64,000 nucleotides of DNA from NCBI GenBank assembly GCA_015956445.1, contig WIUZ02000005.1:1178001-1242000 (forward strand), given 5' to 3'. Of this stretch, positions 13,257 to 25,483 are shown piece by piece. The position numbers and the translations under genes are program-made. Numbering within the stretch: position 1 is the stretch's first letter; each line of letters begins with the position of its first letter. Under the pieces are notes generated by a model. That model was not told the origin of the DNA. It made no database searches and saw only the letters and a program-made list of their open reading frames with translations. Origin of the DNA: Thelephora terrestris. Lineage: Eukaryota > Basidiomycota > Agaricomycetes > Thelephorales > Thelephoraceae.

Positions 13257-13563
13257 GGCTTTAACGCGTCACGATGAGAAGGACAGGACCGAAGTGTTCA
13301 CACCGAAGCCATTCCGCCCGAACTGAATGTCGTGCCGAACTCGGAGGTGGCGAGATCGGTGGTGGCACGTGAAAGGCGCGCTTCGGAAGTATCCTTGACC
13401 ACGTCCTAGGAAGTTCGCAGTGAGCGGGAAACTCCACTCTCTCACCCTAACCCCCATACCCCTCTACTATTCGTGACGAGGAGCGGCATAAGCGATGAAC
13501 AAGGAGCTCAGCAATAATCTCGAGGTCTGTTCCCTCCAAGATTGAATGTTCACGGCGTTCCTG
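13257..13563. promoter_or_regulatory. shared divergent promoter region, TAF1 / PA28gamma
   Basis: 307 bp separate the two start codons of the head-to-head genes, so both promoters must sit here or overlap into the genes. I see no clear TATA box. This is called from arrangement only. Confidence 0.45.
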
Positions 13564-14768
13564 ATGTCTCGGAAGAGCTTTCGCGCATCGGTTGCTGCTG
13601 AAGCAAACGACATCGTCTACAACACTTTCCCAACAAAGGTGAGTGTTACTAGACCATAATCGGCCCACCGCTCAACCCACCCCAGATATTGTAACAATCT
13701 ACCCCACATCTACCCGTCGCCACCCCTGACCAACCATTTCGGTAGAGAATTACAGAAGCGCATAGAAGATATCAACTCCCCGTCGTCAATCTACAACCCT
13801 TCACGGACCGATGCAATGGCTGATGCCACAATTTACAACCCCGCTCGTGACTTAGACCAGATGGATATCAAGAAGCGCAAACGGGGTCTAGATAGCGAGA
13901 TCGTAAACGGGTCCGGCGCTGATGAAAACGCGGGGAACGGTGCTGTATACACAGGCCAAGTGAAGACTAACGCTCACTTACGGACCATACATACCGAACT
14001 CAAGGTTGAGTGCGAGGAATTGGGAAATCTCTGCGTAGGTTCCTCTCTCCGACACCGGAGTCGTCACGCACCACTGAAAACCGTCACAGGAGAAGCTGAA
14101 GCTGTGGGTACATTTGACTATGCCCAAGTGAGTCTCATTCTATCATTGCTTCATCACCATCCGACCCGGGCCTAGGATCGAAGAGTACGTCGTCGTTACC
14201 AAATAAATCAGTATCAAGTGACCCAATTATCATGTTCAGCGGTGACAACTTTGGTGAGTTACGAGCATTGGGGCGAACAAGTTGCTCATGAAGCCCTGTA
14301 GGTGTCGCCGTTCAGGAAGGTACCTTTCCTGGATTGCGTCTGCCCCGGACAACACTAAATTTTCAAAATAGAGGTAACAAGCGAACTGCAGCGGGCCCAG
14401 GAATCGGTCTCAAACTTGCGCGATGTTACGCGACAACATCACCTCTCTCGTGCAAAGATATCCTCGAAGATTCTGAAGTATCCTCATATTGACGATTATG
14501 CGGTGCGGATATTAGCATTCCTCCCACCGATCCACCCGCTGATTCAGTCGCGTTGTAGATCGCTCTTCGAGAGCATGATGAGAGACAACTTTACAATGCG
14601 CGACGTACATTACATGACCTTCGAACCATGTACGCCGTGCTCACCGATATCATCCACAAGAACATCACCAAGGTAATTTCGGCAACTCCCCCACTGAATT
14701 CCCACCCTCATCGATCTGTTTGGTAGATTCGGTTCCCTAAAGGCAACAACGCTGCATCCCTTTATTGA
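13564..14768 (+). CDS. PSME3: PA28gamma-type (11S/REG) proteasome activator with micro-exons
   Basis: Ten exons splice to exactly 735 nt (244 residues plus stop), close to the 254 residues of human PA28gamma. My exon set is 13564-13638, 13686-13690, 13746-14034, 14090-14127, 14176-14184, 14240-14253, 14302-14319, 14372-14502, 14559-14672 and 14727-14768. The spliced product reads FPTKILELQ, KLWVHLTMPKIEDGDNFGV, AVQEEVTSELQRAQES, SRAKISSKILKYPHIDDY, DERQLYNARRTLHDLRTMY and the C-terminal IRFPKGNNAASLY. These match the family, including the activation-loop region after the IEDG(D/N)NFGV motif and the C-terminal Tyr. The 11S ring opens the 20S proteasome gate without ATP, in the nucleus for the gamma type. 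Four exons are only 5, 9, 14 and 18 nt long, so automatic gene finders would probably break the model. Confidence 0.9.
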
Positions 14769-15865
14769 GAGCTTAACGCACCCAAACAACGGCTGTTGAT
14801 CCTCGACCCCGCATCCTCTTCGCTGATGTGACGTATAACTACTGGACTTGCCCTTTTTTGGTAAAGAAACACTCTCTCGATCGTCGCCTCTATCTTGCTT
14901 CTGGCTGATTCGTAGAATGCAGTACGTGGTGTTGCAATGTTCATTACCATACCGATGAATGACATCACATGATACATGAATATCGGCAAGTCTGCCATTT
15001 CGACTGATCTTGAGTGCTACACAAGGTTCTTAGCGATGCGATGGTCCTCGCAGACCAGAAGCACCTCCTCGCCATTGGTCCCGTTGATAAATTTGTATCT
15101 TGTTAGGTTCTCAAATATGACCACGCCCGATGCATTCGGAACGCACACACTAATTTCAGGCAACGCTCGTATGGAATAAATCACGGCAATCGCCTGGTAG
15201 GCCGGACGCATCCCGACAAGAGATCCATCTTCCGATAGTGTGCTACGACGGCTAAGAGACTATAGCCCTGGTTACGCTTGACATGCGCTAGCGTATGGAT
15301 GGCTAACCAATTTATCGGCAACTACCAACCCCCGATTGAAGCCTATAGATGAGTGATATTCCGCGGTGGGCTATTCTTCGCGTGGTTAAGTTGCTCTTGC
15401 GCATGATACCCACGAATGTCGGAACACTGCAGACCTTCTGGATCAGTTCACGTTGACCCGAGGTTCCAATGCGGGATTCTTTTTTTTCTGATTCCTCCGT
15501 CGAGGCGCTGAGAGCAGAGTGTGTCTCACACCCTAATAGATCAGTGATAGTATAGTGCATCGATGGAGAATGGGGTTCACTGGTGCATCCCCTGAATCCG
15601 ATACGGACTCCCTCCACTTCCGAGTCAATGGCGCTGCAGCCGGGGCGATAGTTTGACCATTCGCAAAAGCAGAAATACCTCTACCCACCGAGAAGGCTAG
15701 AAGGGCACCAGTGACCAGTTCCGTTCCGTCGGATATCAGTTTGTGCCTGGAGCAGGCCTCGAAGATGGTCACGCGGTGCTCATTTCTACAACGAATAGAT
15801 CGATACTTATCGCGTGTCTAGTCCACGTACAGATAGCAATGGCGCTGATGAGGCGCACAGACTAT
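14769..15865. other. intergenic region with no supported gene
   Basis: About 1.1 kb between the converging PA28gamma and RRB1 genes. Several minus-strand ORFs of 64-101 codons occur (for example 15017-15211, 15312-15617, 15533-15772). Some have plausible amino-acid composition, but I could not splice them into one protein or recognise a family. It may hold a decayed gene on the minus strand. Confidence 0.3.
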
Positions 15866-17670
15866 TCAGACAGAGATGGTTTTGAAGATGTTAAAACCAT
15901 CGAGAGCAGTACTAATCACGGCTCCAGGGATCTGAGGGTGCCAATGAACCTCCTTAACATCCTTCTGACCCTGATGAACGAAGAGCAATTGCGGTGGGAT
16001 GGCCTGTTCGTTCGGACCGCCGGCCCCGTCGATCGTCTCGTCATCATCCTGCTCGACCGCAAGATCCCAGAGCGTCACTTGGTCGTCCGCACCGGATGCC
16101 GCAAAGATGGAATCTTCGGTTGGGTGCCATTCAATAGATGTGACAGGGGCTCGATGCCAGTCGAACGAAGCCACTGGTGTCGGATCTGAGCCGGCAGACC
16201 TACAAACGATGTGGAAGTGTGGGTCAGTAAGGGGGCGTCTTTGCTTCGGCAAACGACTGCGAGAAAAATGATTACCCCTTCTTTTTGATGTTTCTCAGGT
16301 CCCACGCTTTTATTTGGCCCTCATCGCCTCCGCTGAGTAGCAAGTACGGGGTCAACTTGTTCCAGCTGATGACATTAACATCTGACCCATGAGCTCGGTC
16401 GATACCAGCGGCGCTCCTCTTGCCTCGTATCCTGACATCCCAAATCTGGACAGATTGATCGGCTGAGCAGGAAGCGAAGACGGGTGGCTCGGAAGGGCTC
16501 CATTGTAGGTCCTCCACGGAAGATGTGTGAGTTGTGAAGGGTTGTGGCAGGGCATTGAATCCGGCTTGACCCGTTGTGGTCAAGTAAATCTTGGAATGGA
16601 CGTCCCCAGTGAGCAATCTGAGCGCTGATGGGTTAGAATCGCCGGAGGAAGCCCAGTCCATGGCGAAACCCTCTGCGCGAGCGTGGGATGTGATCGTGAA
16701 CACGGGGGAGTTTGTGCGGTTTTTTTCGTGGGTGAAGCCGGGTGTATCGAGGGACTCGATGAGGGGTCGGACATCCCATATATGCACCTTGCCTGTTTCG
16801 GCCCAAGTGGAGACATAGTAAGGATGTGACACGGGTGGTAAGGGTGTTGACGGAGGGAGCGGTTGAGCCCTAACACGGTTAACACCGCCAAAATGAGGAA
16901 CGGATCTGAACTCGAGGAGGGGGTCTTCATCTAGGGCATCCGCATCGTCTTCATCATCAGAATCGGAATCTCCTGAAAATTAAAAGAAGCTGGATTAGTG
17001 TTGAGCGGGAAGACTTACGGAAGCGGGGTTTTGATTAGAGGCGGGGAATCGTCGGGAAATTCGTACCTCCGTCATTTTGAGTCTTGTGCAAAGCGGACAT
17101 CTTATAGACCGAGAGCTCATTATCTTTTGCGGATGGTGCCTGTGTTCCGGCAACGATGTAGGCGGTGGCGGGGTATCGTTGGCGTTGGTCGCCTAGATTA
17201 TCCCGGAGGACGTCGAAAGATAAAGAAGGCCATTTTACTTGCATGGAGTGACGAATTTCGTAAACAGAATCATCAGGTTCTAAAATTTCGTCTTTTTCGA
17301 GTAGGTGTCTGCCGGGGATGAAGGTGTCCGTCTCGGGGTGCCGTGAATGGGTTTCGTCCTCATCGTCCTCAACGATCGTTTCTATCGAGTCTTCTTCCTC
17401 GCCGTCATCGACTTGCATGCCTAAATGGGGGCTGTGAGATAACAATCAGAGGGACTTGGGAGGTCGGAGGTGAAGGGACGAACGGTCAGGGTCGTTTGTT
17501 GGATTTTGGGCAACATGCTCCTCCTCGATCTCATCCTCCCAGGCGTCTTCAAACTCGCCTATGTCATCGAGGGTGACAGACCTTCGGAAGGGGGGCGAAC
17601 GTGATTTGTGAATGGGGTGATCATCTGGATCGATGGTAGATTGGAGTTGAGTGTGGGAGCGCTTGGACAT
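15866..17670 (-). CDS. RRB1: RRB1/GRWD1: WD40 chaperone of ribosomal protein L3
   Basis: The start is ATG 17670 ([12 protein letters not shown]). A Ser/acidic N-terminus with long Glu/Asp runs ([19 protein letters not shown]) precedes [20 protein letters not shown], the signature of the CAF1C/H4-binding-type N-terminal helix. WD40 repeats follow: [34 protein letters not shown] and [14 protein letters not shown]. The last exon ends with KTISV at 15866. Rrb1 is an essential nucleolar protein that escorts newly made uL3 into pre-60S particles. The short introns (for example near 16205-16275 and 16975-17060) join in frame. The length of roughly 510 residues fits yeast Rrb1. Confidence 0.9.
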
Positions 17671-18012
17671 GATGATCTCTGTGGAAAGGGAAAAAGAAAA
17701 AAGATGGAGGGGGTGAGGATGAGACGGGAGCAGTGTGAGTGACAGAGTGAGGGAATTTGAAATGAGTGATATATGATAGGCTTAGATGAACGAATGGGAA
17801 AATGTTATGGGATTGTATTTGCTAGTTCAAAACCCACGTTGTAAGCGACTAGACCCCCGGAATCGGACTAGATGCTCATCCCACCGATATCATTCTCACT
17901 CAACGCCATGTCCTTCTAACAATCCTTCTCCGAGCCGCCGGGTCCGTTTTCTTATATATATTCCCCCCTCCCCGCCCAACTCTCCCTCACCCCCTCACCC
18001 TCAATCTTCGAG
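17671..18012. promoter_or_regulatory. divergent promoter region RRB1 / P450 with TATA box
   Basis: 342 bp lie between the two start codons. A TATATATAT stretch at 17953-17961 lies 52 bp before the P450 ATG and is followed by a C/T-rich run (17962-18010), a common fungal core-promoter layout, so it most likely serves the P450 gene. Confidence 0.5.
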
Positions 18013-20203
18013 ATGCGTCCCTTCCTCTGCATCGCTGCCTCCAGTCTGGTGAGCCCCTCCCCTCTAATCTTCACCCATCCATAGCTCACACACAGTTCAC
18101 ACAGTTCACCCACTACATCTTCAACAGGCACGAACCTATCACCCCACAGCCAGTCCTGGCCACAATCTTTGCGGTCCCCACCCTCTGGTCCATCCTTTTT
18201 CTCTCCCACTTTGCCTCTCCACTTTCCACCATCCTCTTCTCGTTTGCCACCTACTTTTTCGTCCTCGCCCTTTCCATCGCGTCATATCGTCTGAGCCCAT
18301 TCCACCCTCTCGCATCCTTCCCAGGCACCACCATCAGCAAGCTCACAAAGTGGTGGGGCGTCTGGGAAACATACGAAGGGCGTCACTACATACGCGTCCA
18401 CGAATTACACAAGAAGCACGGTCCCATCGTCAGAGTTGGCCCGAACGAGCTGTCTATTGCCGATGTCGCTGCGATTCCCGCTGTGCTAGGTTCCACCGGT
18501 TTACCAAAGGGTCACTGTATGCCTCGTTTCATTAATTCTACACCGTTGCGCTTGCCCGTTGACTCGCTCTTCTCGTAATCCGCCCGTTATAGGGTATGGT
18601 TCGCGTCAAGACCTCCGCGCCTCGAAAAATCTCCAGGTCCTCAATGGTGATGCCCATGCTAATCGGAGACGGTTATGGAACCGTGGTCTCAGCTCCGATT
18701 CTATCGAATCTTACTCTGACATCATCGAAACGAGGGCGGCCCAACTCATTGATTGTCTCGAGCGTCAGCCCGGCAAAATCTGCCTCTCCTCCTTTTTCAG
18801 TCGTTTTGCGTTCGTGCATCATCACAATCTCGCTCCATCATATACTTACTACCGCTCATCGATTCAGATTCGATTTCCTTGGAGATATGGCGTGAGCACT
18901 CCCCAATTTCTCGCTATAGCCGCCCCCTGATGGCACTCACTGTAGATTTGGAGGTGGATTTGAGCTCTTGCGTGATGGGGATACCCAACACTTGAACGAA
19001 ATAGTCGACAATGGTGTCATGTACGTCTTTCTCCCCTCATCTTCCTGATCTCGTGTTATGTACTTAATTCCTCAGTGTCTCCAACATCATCTCCCAAATT
19101 CCTTGGGTCACCTCTTTGATGCACTTGGTCCCATCGTGGTGCAATGATGCCCTAGCGTTGCGAGATCTTGGCTACAACAAAGCCAATGAACGTTTGAGTC
19201 GCGGGTCGATCGTCAAGGACCTGTACTATCACCTTGTGAGTGTACGTCGCCCATCTCATTAATATTCGTCGCGTTCATCCAACTCAAATCATGTCCAGGC
19301 TGACGATGGCCGGCTGGAACGGCAGAGTCCCTCTGTCGCAGATGTCCTCTCTGATGGCACCCTCGCTATCGTTGCCGGCACCGATACCATCAAGACGACG
19401 TTATCCGCTGTATTCTATCATCTCCTGCTCAACCCGACCTGTTACCAACACCTTCAAGATGAAGTAGACCGCGTCTTCCCAAATCCCGATGATCCGATGG
19501 ATTTCAACAAGCTCACCGAAATGGAGTATCTTGATGCTTGCATGTACGTAACTTAACCCTCATCGCGGTCACGGCGGAAGCTGACATCTCGTCTCCAGTA
19601 ACGAAACTCTCAGGTTCGATCTCTTTATACCGCCAGGCGCCGGTGCTAACCCCCTTTGATCCCGCACCTATAGGGTCATGCCTTCCGTACCCACAAATGG
19701 GTCTAGGAGAATACCCCGGGGACACGGCCCGAGGACAATCGCTGGAAGGTGAGCGCCATCAACGTCAAAGCGTTGGGCCGCTTTCATTTGCTGAGCAGCC
19801 CTTGGCTTTGTTTAGCGTCATACCCGAGGAAACGGAAATCTTTGTTTCTCCATACCCGCTGCACCGCGATCCTCGCTACTTTTCCCCGGAGCCGGAATCA
19901 TTCCTACCAGAACGATGGGTCCAATCCCCTTGTTCGTTTTCCCCAGAGTTCAGGCAGCTCGGACCTTACATCCACAATACCTCAGCATTCATCCCATTCT
20001 CTTACGGGCCACACAACTGCGTGGGGAGACAGATCGCCTATCGTCAGCTGAGATATGTGGTGTGTCTGATGATGCGACGATTCACAGTACAGTTTGCGAG
20101 TGGGTTTTGCCCAAGAGAATGGATCGAGAAGGCTTGCGACCGCTTGGTCCTATCCACGGACCCCCTTCCTGTCGTTCTGGATCCCCGCAAAAAATCAGCT
20201 TGA
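18013..20203 (+). CDS. cytochrome P450 monooxygenase (membrane-anchored, fungal type)
   Basis: The first exon begins at ATG 18013 just after a TATA/CT promoter. A hydrophobic N-terminal region (LATIFAVPTLWSILFLSHF) anchors it in the ER, followed by a Pro-rich hinge (FHPLASFPG). The oxygen-binding I-helix reads AIVAGTDTIKTTLSA, the K-helix is E-T-L-R (spliced at about 19595-19612), and the PERF-type motif is PERWVQ. The heme loop is FSYGPHNCVG, with the Cys ligand present and His where Arg is most common, which occurs in fungal families. About ten short introns splice in frame through the previously doubtful 19540-19810 part. It ends LDPRKKSA. Such enzymes hydroxylate hydrophobic metabolites with a P450 reductase. 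The substrate is unknown and no biosynthetic cluster surrounds it. Confidence 0.88.
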
Positions 20204-22585
20204 GCGAACGTCGGGATTTGATGCAAGCATGAGCAAGTAAATGCCCGCCACCTCTTCTCCGCCGAATTCCAAGACTGCGACCGCCTGGCTTCTAGTCCCT
20301 TCTAAGCTGGCCAACTGATTTTGAAAGGAAGACGGAACCCATCGGGCTCCGAGATGGATCTTGTTTCTGTTCTAGATTGCGCATTACTGGACATTTTGAT
20401 TTGTCGTTTCCCAAAATCCGGCGCGTTGAAGGGGTTGCTACACCTGGGTTGACATTGGTTATCTGATCGGGGAACCCCGAGGTGCATTCCCATTCGACTT
20501 TGTCCACCGCCTCCACCATTCATTTCCATGCCCCAAATCGACAAAAAGACATTCGCTGCACACTTTGTGTCTATTCCTTTCCGCTCACTTTCACCCTTGT
20601 AAACTTGTCCACTGGACACGCGTGTATCACCACCCCGATTCGAAACGTCGAGTCCCCGACGTTGCGGTTCTTTTTTGCCTCTTTCGCTTCTTGGTTGCTC
20701 TCTCCTAGATTGTATATGGCCATATCGGAAGGTCCTTCGCTTTTCTTTCGTTTTCTCGCTGTGCACATTCACCTTTTAGCTCACTCAAACAGACCAACCC
20801 ATTATACTCATGTATGGAACGCATAGCCGACCCAAACGCGCAATACCAAACGATGTATTCTTAGGATAAATTTAACGATCGTTCGAGATTCCTCACTCAC
20901 AGATGTGTACCGGCATCCAACAGAAACGATTTCCGACGCTTGTGAAGGTGGAAAAGGGAATAAATGTGGCTCGGCGCCGTCGCGCCCGTCACGCCGTCTT
21001 TCTGAGTGGCCGTCGTCGCGGCTGGCGGTTCATCTCCATATCGGACGACTCTCCGGCGTCATATAATCTGGACAGGGGGAGAATCCGATCCCTCTCTGCG
21101 TTACGCAATTGGATCATCTCCTCCTACCATAGGATAACGTCCTGTTCTCCCCACCCCATCCGCGTGTCTTGCGCATACTAGGTATACAACTAACACCAGG
21201 GGCTGAACTCGTTACATACCGGCCGGGCCCCGCCGCGCGTTAAACGCGACCCTAAATTGTACGTATAAACAGCATGCACACACCAAAGCAGACCAAAGCA
21301 CGTCAACGACCGAATTTTAATTCATAGTTCATATGATCATCGCACGCGTAGGACGTGTATGTACATACTACTACACGTCCAACGGCACGATCTCTGCACA
21401 TACAGACACGCGGGCGCGGGCGCGTGTGTGTGATTGAGAATCTCGGTCGCGCCGGGAGTTCGCTGAGAGAGTTGAGTATGAAAATCTCAATTATCCGTTT
21501 CACGTCAAGCACGTTCACCCCCCCTAGATATCGCCGTATCTCGTATCTGATTTAGACGCGCCTTCATGAGGGGGGAGGAGGGGGCCGAGGGAGTTTGAAA
21601 TTCATCATCATCGGAATTCCGAGCGACGTCGGACGCGTGTATGTATCCTCGCGTTGGCATTGGACCGGCCGGAGTGAGTGGTGTATCACGAGCAGTGATT
21701 CCCAACATGTCAGAGCACCTCGTCCTCCCCCCCCCCCGAAGCCCGGCATCCTCATTACTATATGGACCGTTTGGTGTTGTGGAGCAGTTGAAGACAGCGC
21801 CTGGCCAAGCGGAACGCACAGTGGACGTCGCTCTATGAGACACCCCGGAGGAAATGCCGTACGGACGGGCCGCCCAGAGGACACTGTGGTACCCCGCGCT
21901 CGGGTCATCACCGCTATGGACCTTTTTTTCCACAACAGCTAGTCGTGCATATGGAATGTAGAACCCCAGCCCCCCTCAAATTTTCGATTCTGCACTCCGG
22001 TCTCGGTCTGATGCAATAGCGTCACCATCAACGATCAATGGAAGGAAATCTGCACGATTGCTATTCATCGCGTGTCGTACGTACGTGTACACACTCGTCG
22101 GATGGGGTAAATATCGGAATATATAACTCGATGGAGGGTGCTACATCTTGAAAAGGGGGATATCAAAGGGGGAAAGGCAGTGATACATGTGTTGAGCAAG
22201 GAGAGCAAGGTCGGAGAGTGTAACAAAATATTAACGTTGAGCGTCGAAGGTAAATGATGACGATGACAGACGAGGATTGCGAAAAGATCTCCCAGATCCG
22301 ATACGCGAGATTGAATCATGTAGCGAGGAGATGGCGATCGGGGAGAGCATCAGAAAGGAGGGGAACGTACAAGTCGGGTTTGGTCGTCGTGGGATTATAA
22401 AAGACAAATCCGTATTAATAAAGCGGGGCCGTCTGCGGGGAAAATCTGAAAATGCCAACACGAAAAAGTCTGGACTTGGGCCAGGCGAGATTGGATCGAG
22501 TGTCAACCTTTAGTATACAACGAAAGGGCTCACTGTGGCGCGAAGAACGTCGGTGGGGCGTCGCCAATCGTCCAATCATTGACAA
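20204..22585. other. intergenic region between converging P450 and esterase genes
   Basis: About 2.4 kb. ORFs of up to 156 codons (20302-20772 minus, 21505-21935 minus) have low-complexity or basic composition, overlap each other in several frames and show no domain. A GC-alternating CACGCGGGCGCGGGCGCGTG stretch lies near 21409-21430. I see no RNA gene. Confidence 0.35.
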
Positions 22586-25229
22586 TCAGTGTTGGCTCGA
22601 GGCTGGGGTAAAGAAAAGACCGGAAACCGACTTCCGCGTAGCTTGTATGTTTTTGCCCTCTTGTCCCCCGCCTCTCGTGGTACTAGTGCTCCCGTTGGGT
22701 CGTGGCTGTGTGAAGGCCAAGCTCGCGGTGTTCAAGAACGACGAAGGAGACGTCTTGTAAAAATTAACCGTCTGATTAGCCGGTTCTGTGTTCGCCCACG
22801 AATCACAAAGCGAGGATACGTCAGGGTGACTGGTCATGCGCCGTACCTCTGGTCTCGGAGGAGCTTGTTCGTGAGGTTCGATGCTCAAGAACCCGCTGGC
22901 GCCACTCGTGCTTCCATTGAGAGTCAGCGACCCGCGAAGCGGATACTGGGATGAAGGAGTCCGGCGGTGGTTCCGTTTCGTGGATGAGTTTGTGGGAGAG
23001 TCAGGGGTGGGGGTTTGAACCATCATGACAGGGTCCCCGTTCATCTTGAAGCGGGTAGATGTAGGCGTGATCTGAGACGATGGCTGGAAGCTGTCCGGTT
23101 GGGGTTGGCTGCTGCCACCGCCGACCAGCGACGTGGAGGCTGCTTGCATCATCGAATACAACGTGGATTGGAGGTGTTTCAGTGGCGATGGCCATCTACT
23201 TTCGTTGATTTGCGTAGATGGAGACCTTGGTGCCTTTGACGCAGTGTCGGGTTCCGTGAGATCTTCGTCATCACTAGGCGGTGGTGACGGCCAAGGACTG
23301 GACACGGTATCATCGTGGAGCTTAATCCAGCTCGAGTGCGTGTCCTCTCGGCTTTCTCGTTCCGAAGAACTTTCGTCCTGGGAAGACTCGCCGGCCCAGC
23401 TACTGTCCACGACGTCCTCCAGCGGAACTTCGACACCATCGCCATCGACGACTTTAGCATCGTGGTTATCGATCTCTTCTTCCATCTCCTGTTCTGTTTG
23501 GCCACCGAGCGCCTCCGGGGAACTCGTCTGCCACTCGGGCAACTGGAACTTGACAAATTCGCGGCATGACAAGAAGGCTCGGCGAGAAACCTCCAAAAAC
23601 GGGTATGTATGGAACACGTGTACCTGAACGCGATGCCAAAGCATAAAGTGGATTGAGAAAAGTGGGGGAAGGCTGAAAATTTGAACGAAAACTTACAGCG
23701 TCTTCGTATAACTCGTGCCTGACCTTGACGCCTGCTAGTGAGGCCTTGTACGCTAGAAGTGTGATTTCGTCGCGCAAGACTTCGGCGTCACCCGCCTGAA
23801 TTAGCATCGGCGGCAAACCGGTAAAATTTCCAAACAATGGGCTCGCATATGGATGTGTCAGGTACTTCTCCATGTGTTCCCCTAGGTAGCATGTGATGGG
23901 GTCGAGCAGGCCGCCCTGAATGGGCTTTGACAGGACGTCGTATTTTGCATTGCTGTCCCAGGACTCACAACTCATCGTCAAGTCTAAGCGATTTTGAGGG
24001 GTTTTGTAAATCTTGTGCAAAAGCAACACTTACCAACCCAAGGGGACAACAAGATTGCGGCACCGGGCAACGGATAATCGTTGTCTCTCAAGTACATCAT
24101 AAGCGCCAAGCAGAGGGCACCGCCTGCGCTGTCACCAGCAACGATGATATTAGATGGCGGAATTTGCAGGTCATCCACCAGACGAAAGTAGGAGGACACA
24201 ACGTCATGCAGAGGACCAGGGAACTTTGTCTCTGGAGCCAATCGATAGTTGATCGCTGAGGGGCATGGCGTTGAGCATATAAATCGCACACAACACTCAA
24301 AAGCTTACAGAACACGCGCGCGTTGACATGTTTTGAGAGCGGAATGCTTATCAGACGGTGTGTAATCGCATCGAACATGAAGTATGCACCTGAAGGACCG
24401 GTCAGCAACTAGGAGAATCGAGCTGGGGATTTGATACAGACCGCCATGGACGTAAAGGACGATCCTCTCGCTGTTCTTGTGATGATCTGGGGGTTTCTCC
24501 TTTCCTACTTTGTTCTTTTGCCATTCAGATTGTAGCTTGCGCCACAGGCGCCTCCCGATGACCCATTCGCCGGTCAATTCCCGCTTTCCATCTTCAAGGG
24601 CATCCCAATCCTGAAGGATGCCTCGTAGCTTCCGTTTGCGTACTTTGAATGTGACGGGAGTGACGAGGGCATCAGAAGGGATTGGCACGAGACCGCTGAG
24701 GCTCATTAGACTGCGCATGAATTTCTGAGGGGTAGATCTAGTTTTCATCCGAGGTCAGGGTGACTGCCGATTGACTCACGATGTCAAATAAGTGAGAGTG
24801 ACTGCTGGCATCCCTGGCAAGACTGTTCACGATTGTCATCTCAATACCCCAAGATTTCCTTCGCGGACCGGAAATATGGTGTGAAAATACATCCATAGCC
24901 AGCTCGAGCCCTGGTGGCGTATGTGAGGGGAAATCGACACGTCAACAGTTTAGGAACGCACCTTTCCCAGCGGCCAGCCACCCATACTTCCAGATGTCCC
25001 AAAGGCGGACCGGGGGCTCCGGTTTACCGATTTTTAGGGTGGGATCGACCCTTGCAGACGGTGGGGCAACTCCTGGATTGGCGAAATGGGGGAGGAGAGC
25101 GGACACATTTGGTGTGAGACCGGGCGATGGCTTTGGGGAATGTGTTGGAGAGGGACGAGAAGATCCAGAGATGAGGAGGGGTTGTAATGGGCGTTTTCCC
25201 GGATCTAGTAGAGGGACTGGTACAGGCAT
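22586..25229 (-). CDS. HSL-type alpha/beta-hydrolase (lipase/esterase) with long disordered tail
   Basis: It starts at ATG 25229, because an in-frame stop lies just upstream. The hydrolase core is spread over several exons: the oxyanion-hole HGG (IVLYVHGG, near 24440) spliced to AYFMFDAITHR, then INYRLAPETKFPGPLHD, the nucleophile elbow GDSAGG (about 24130), the acid region MLIQAGDAEVLRDE (about 23770) and the His region after a splice (VFHTYPFLE, about 23610). The complete Ser-Asp-His set and the HGG motif place it in the hormone-sensitive-lipase class. After the catalytic domain come roughly 300 residues rich in Ser, Pro, Glu and Asp (22586-23540) that look disordered and may carry regulatory phosphosites. 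Likely substrates are medium-chain or steryl esters in lipid metabolism, but the sequence does not say which. Confidence 0.85.
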
Positions 25230-25483
25230 TATTCGAGAGGGGGAAAGATCAGAGGGTGAGAGCGAGAGAAAGAGAGGACATGAAGCAGTTTTACAGACTT
25301 GAGGTCGCTTGCCGCCGTAGAGAGAAAGTGGTTGAGGGTAGCCTTTATTGGTTCATTGGCGGGGGGACAATGGGGAAATCACATGTTGGCTCCCATCGTA
25401 ACGCACAACTTTTACGCCGAAACAGGAAAGGTGGGGAGAGAGCCGAGGCCTGGAAATGCTATTCACACTATCTCGAGTTTCCC

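Noticed and set aside
20302-20772. 156-codon minus-strand ORF
   Set aside because: It has basic, low-complexity composition, no domain, and overlaps several equal ORFs in other frames in an intergenic stretch.
21505-21935. Overlapping minus-strand ORFs of 142 and 123 codons
   Set aside because: Two frames of similar length over GC-rich repeats, with no homology I can see.
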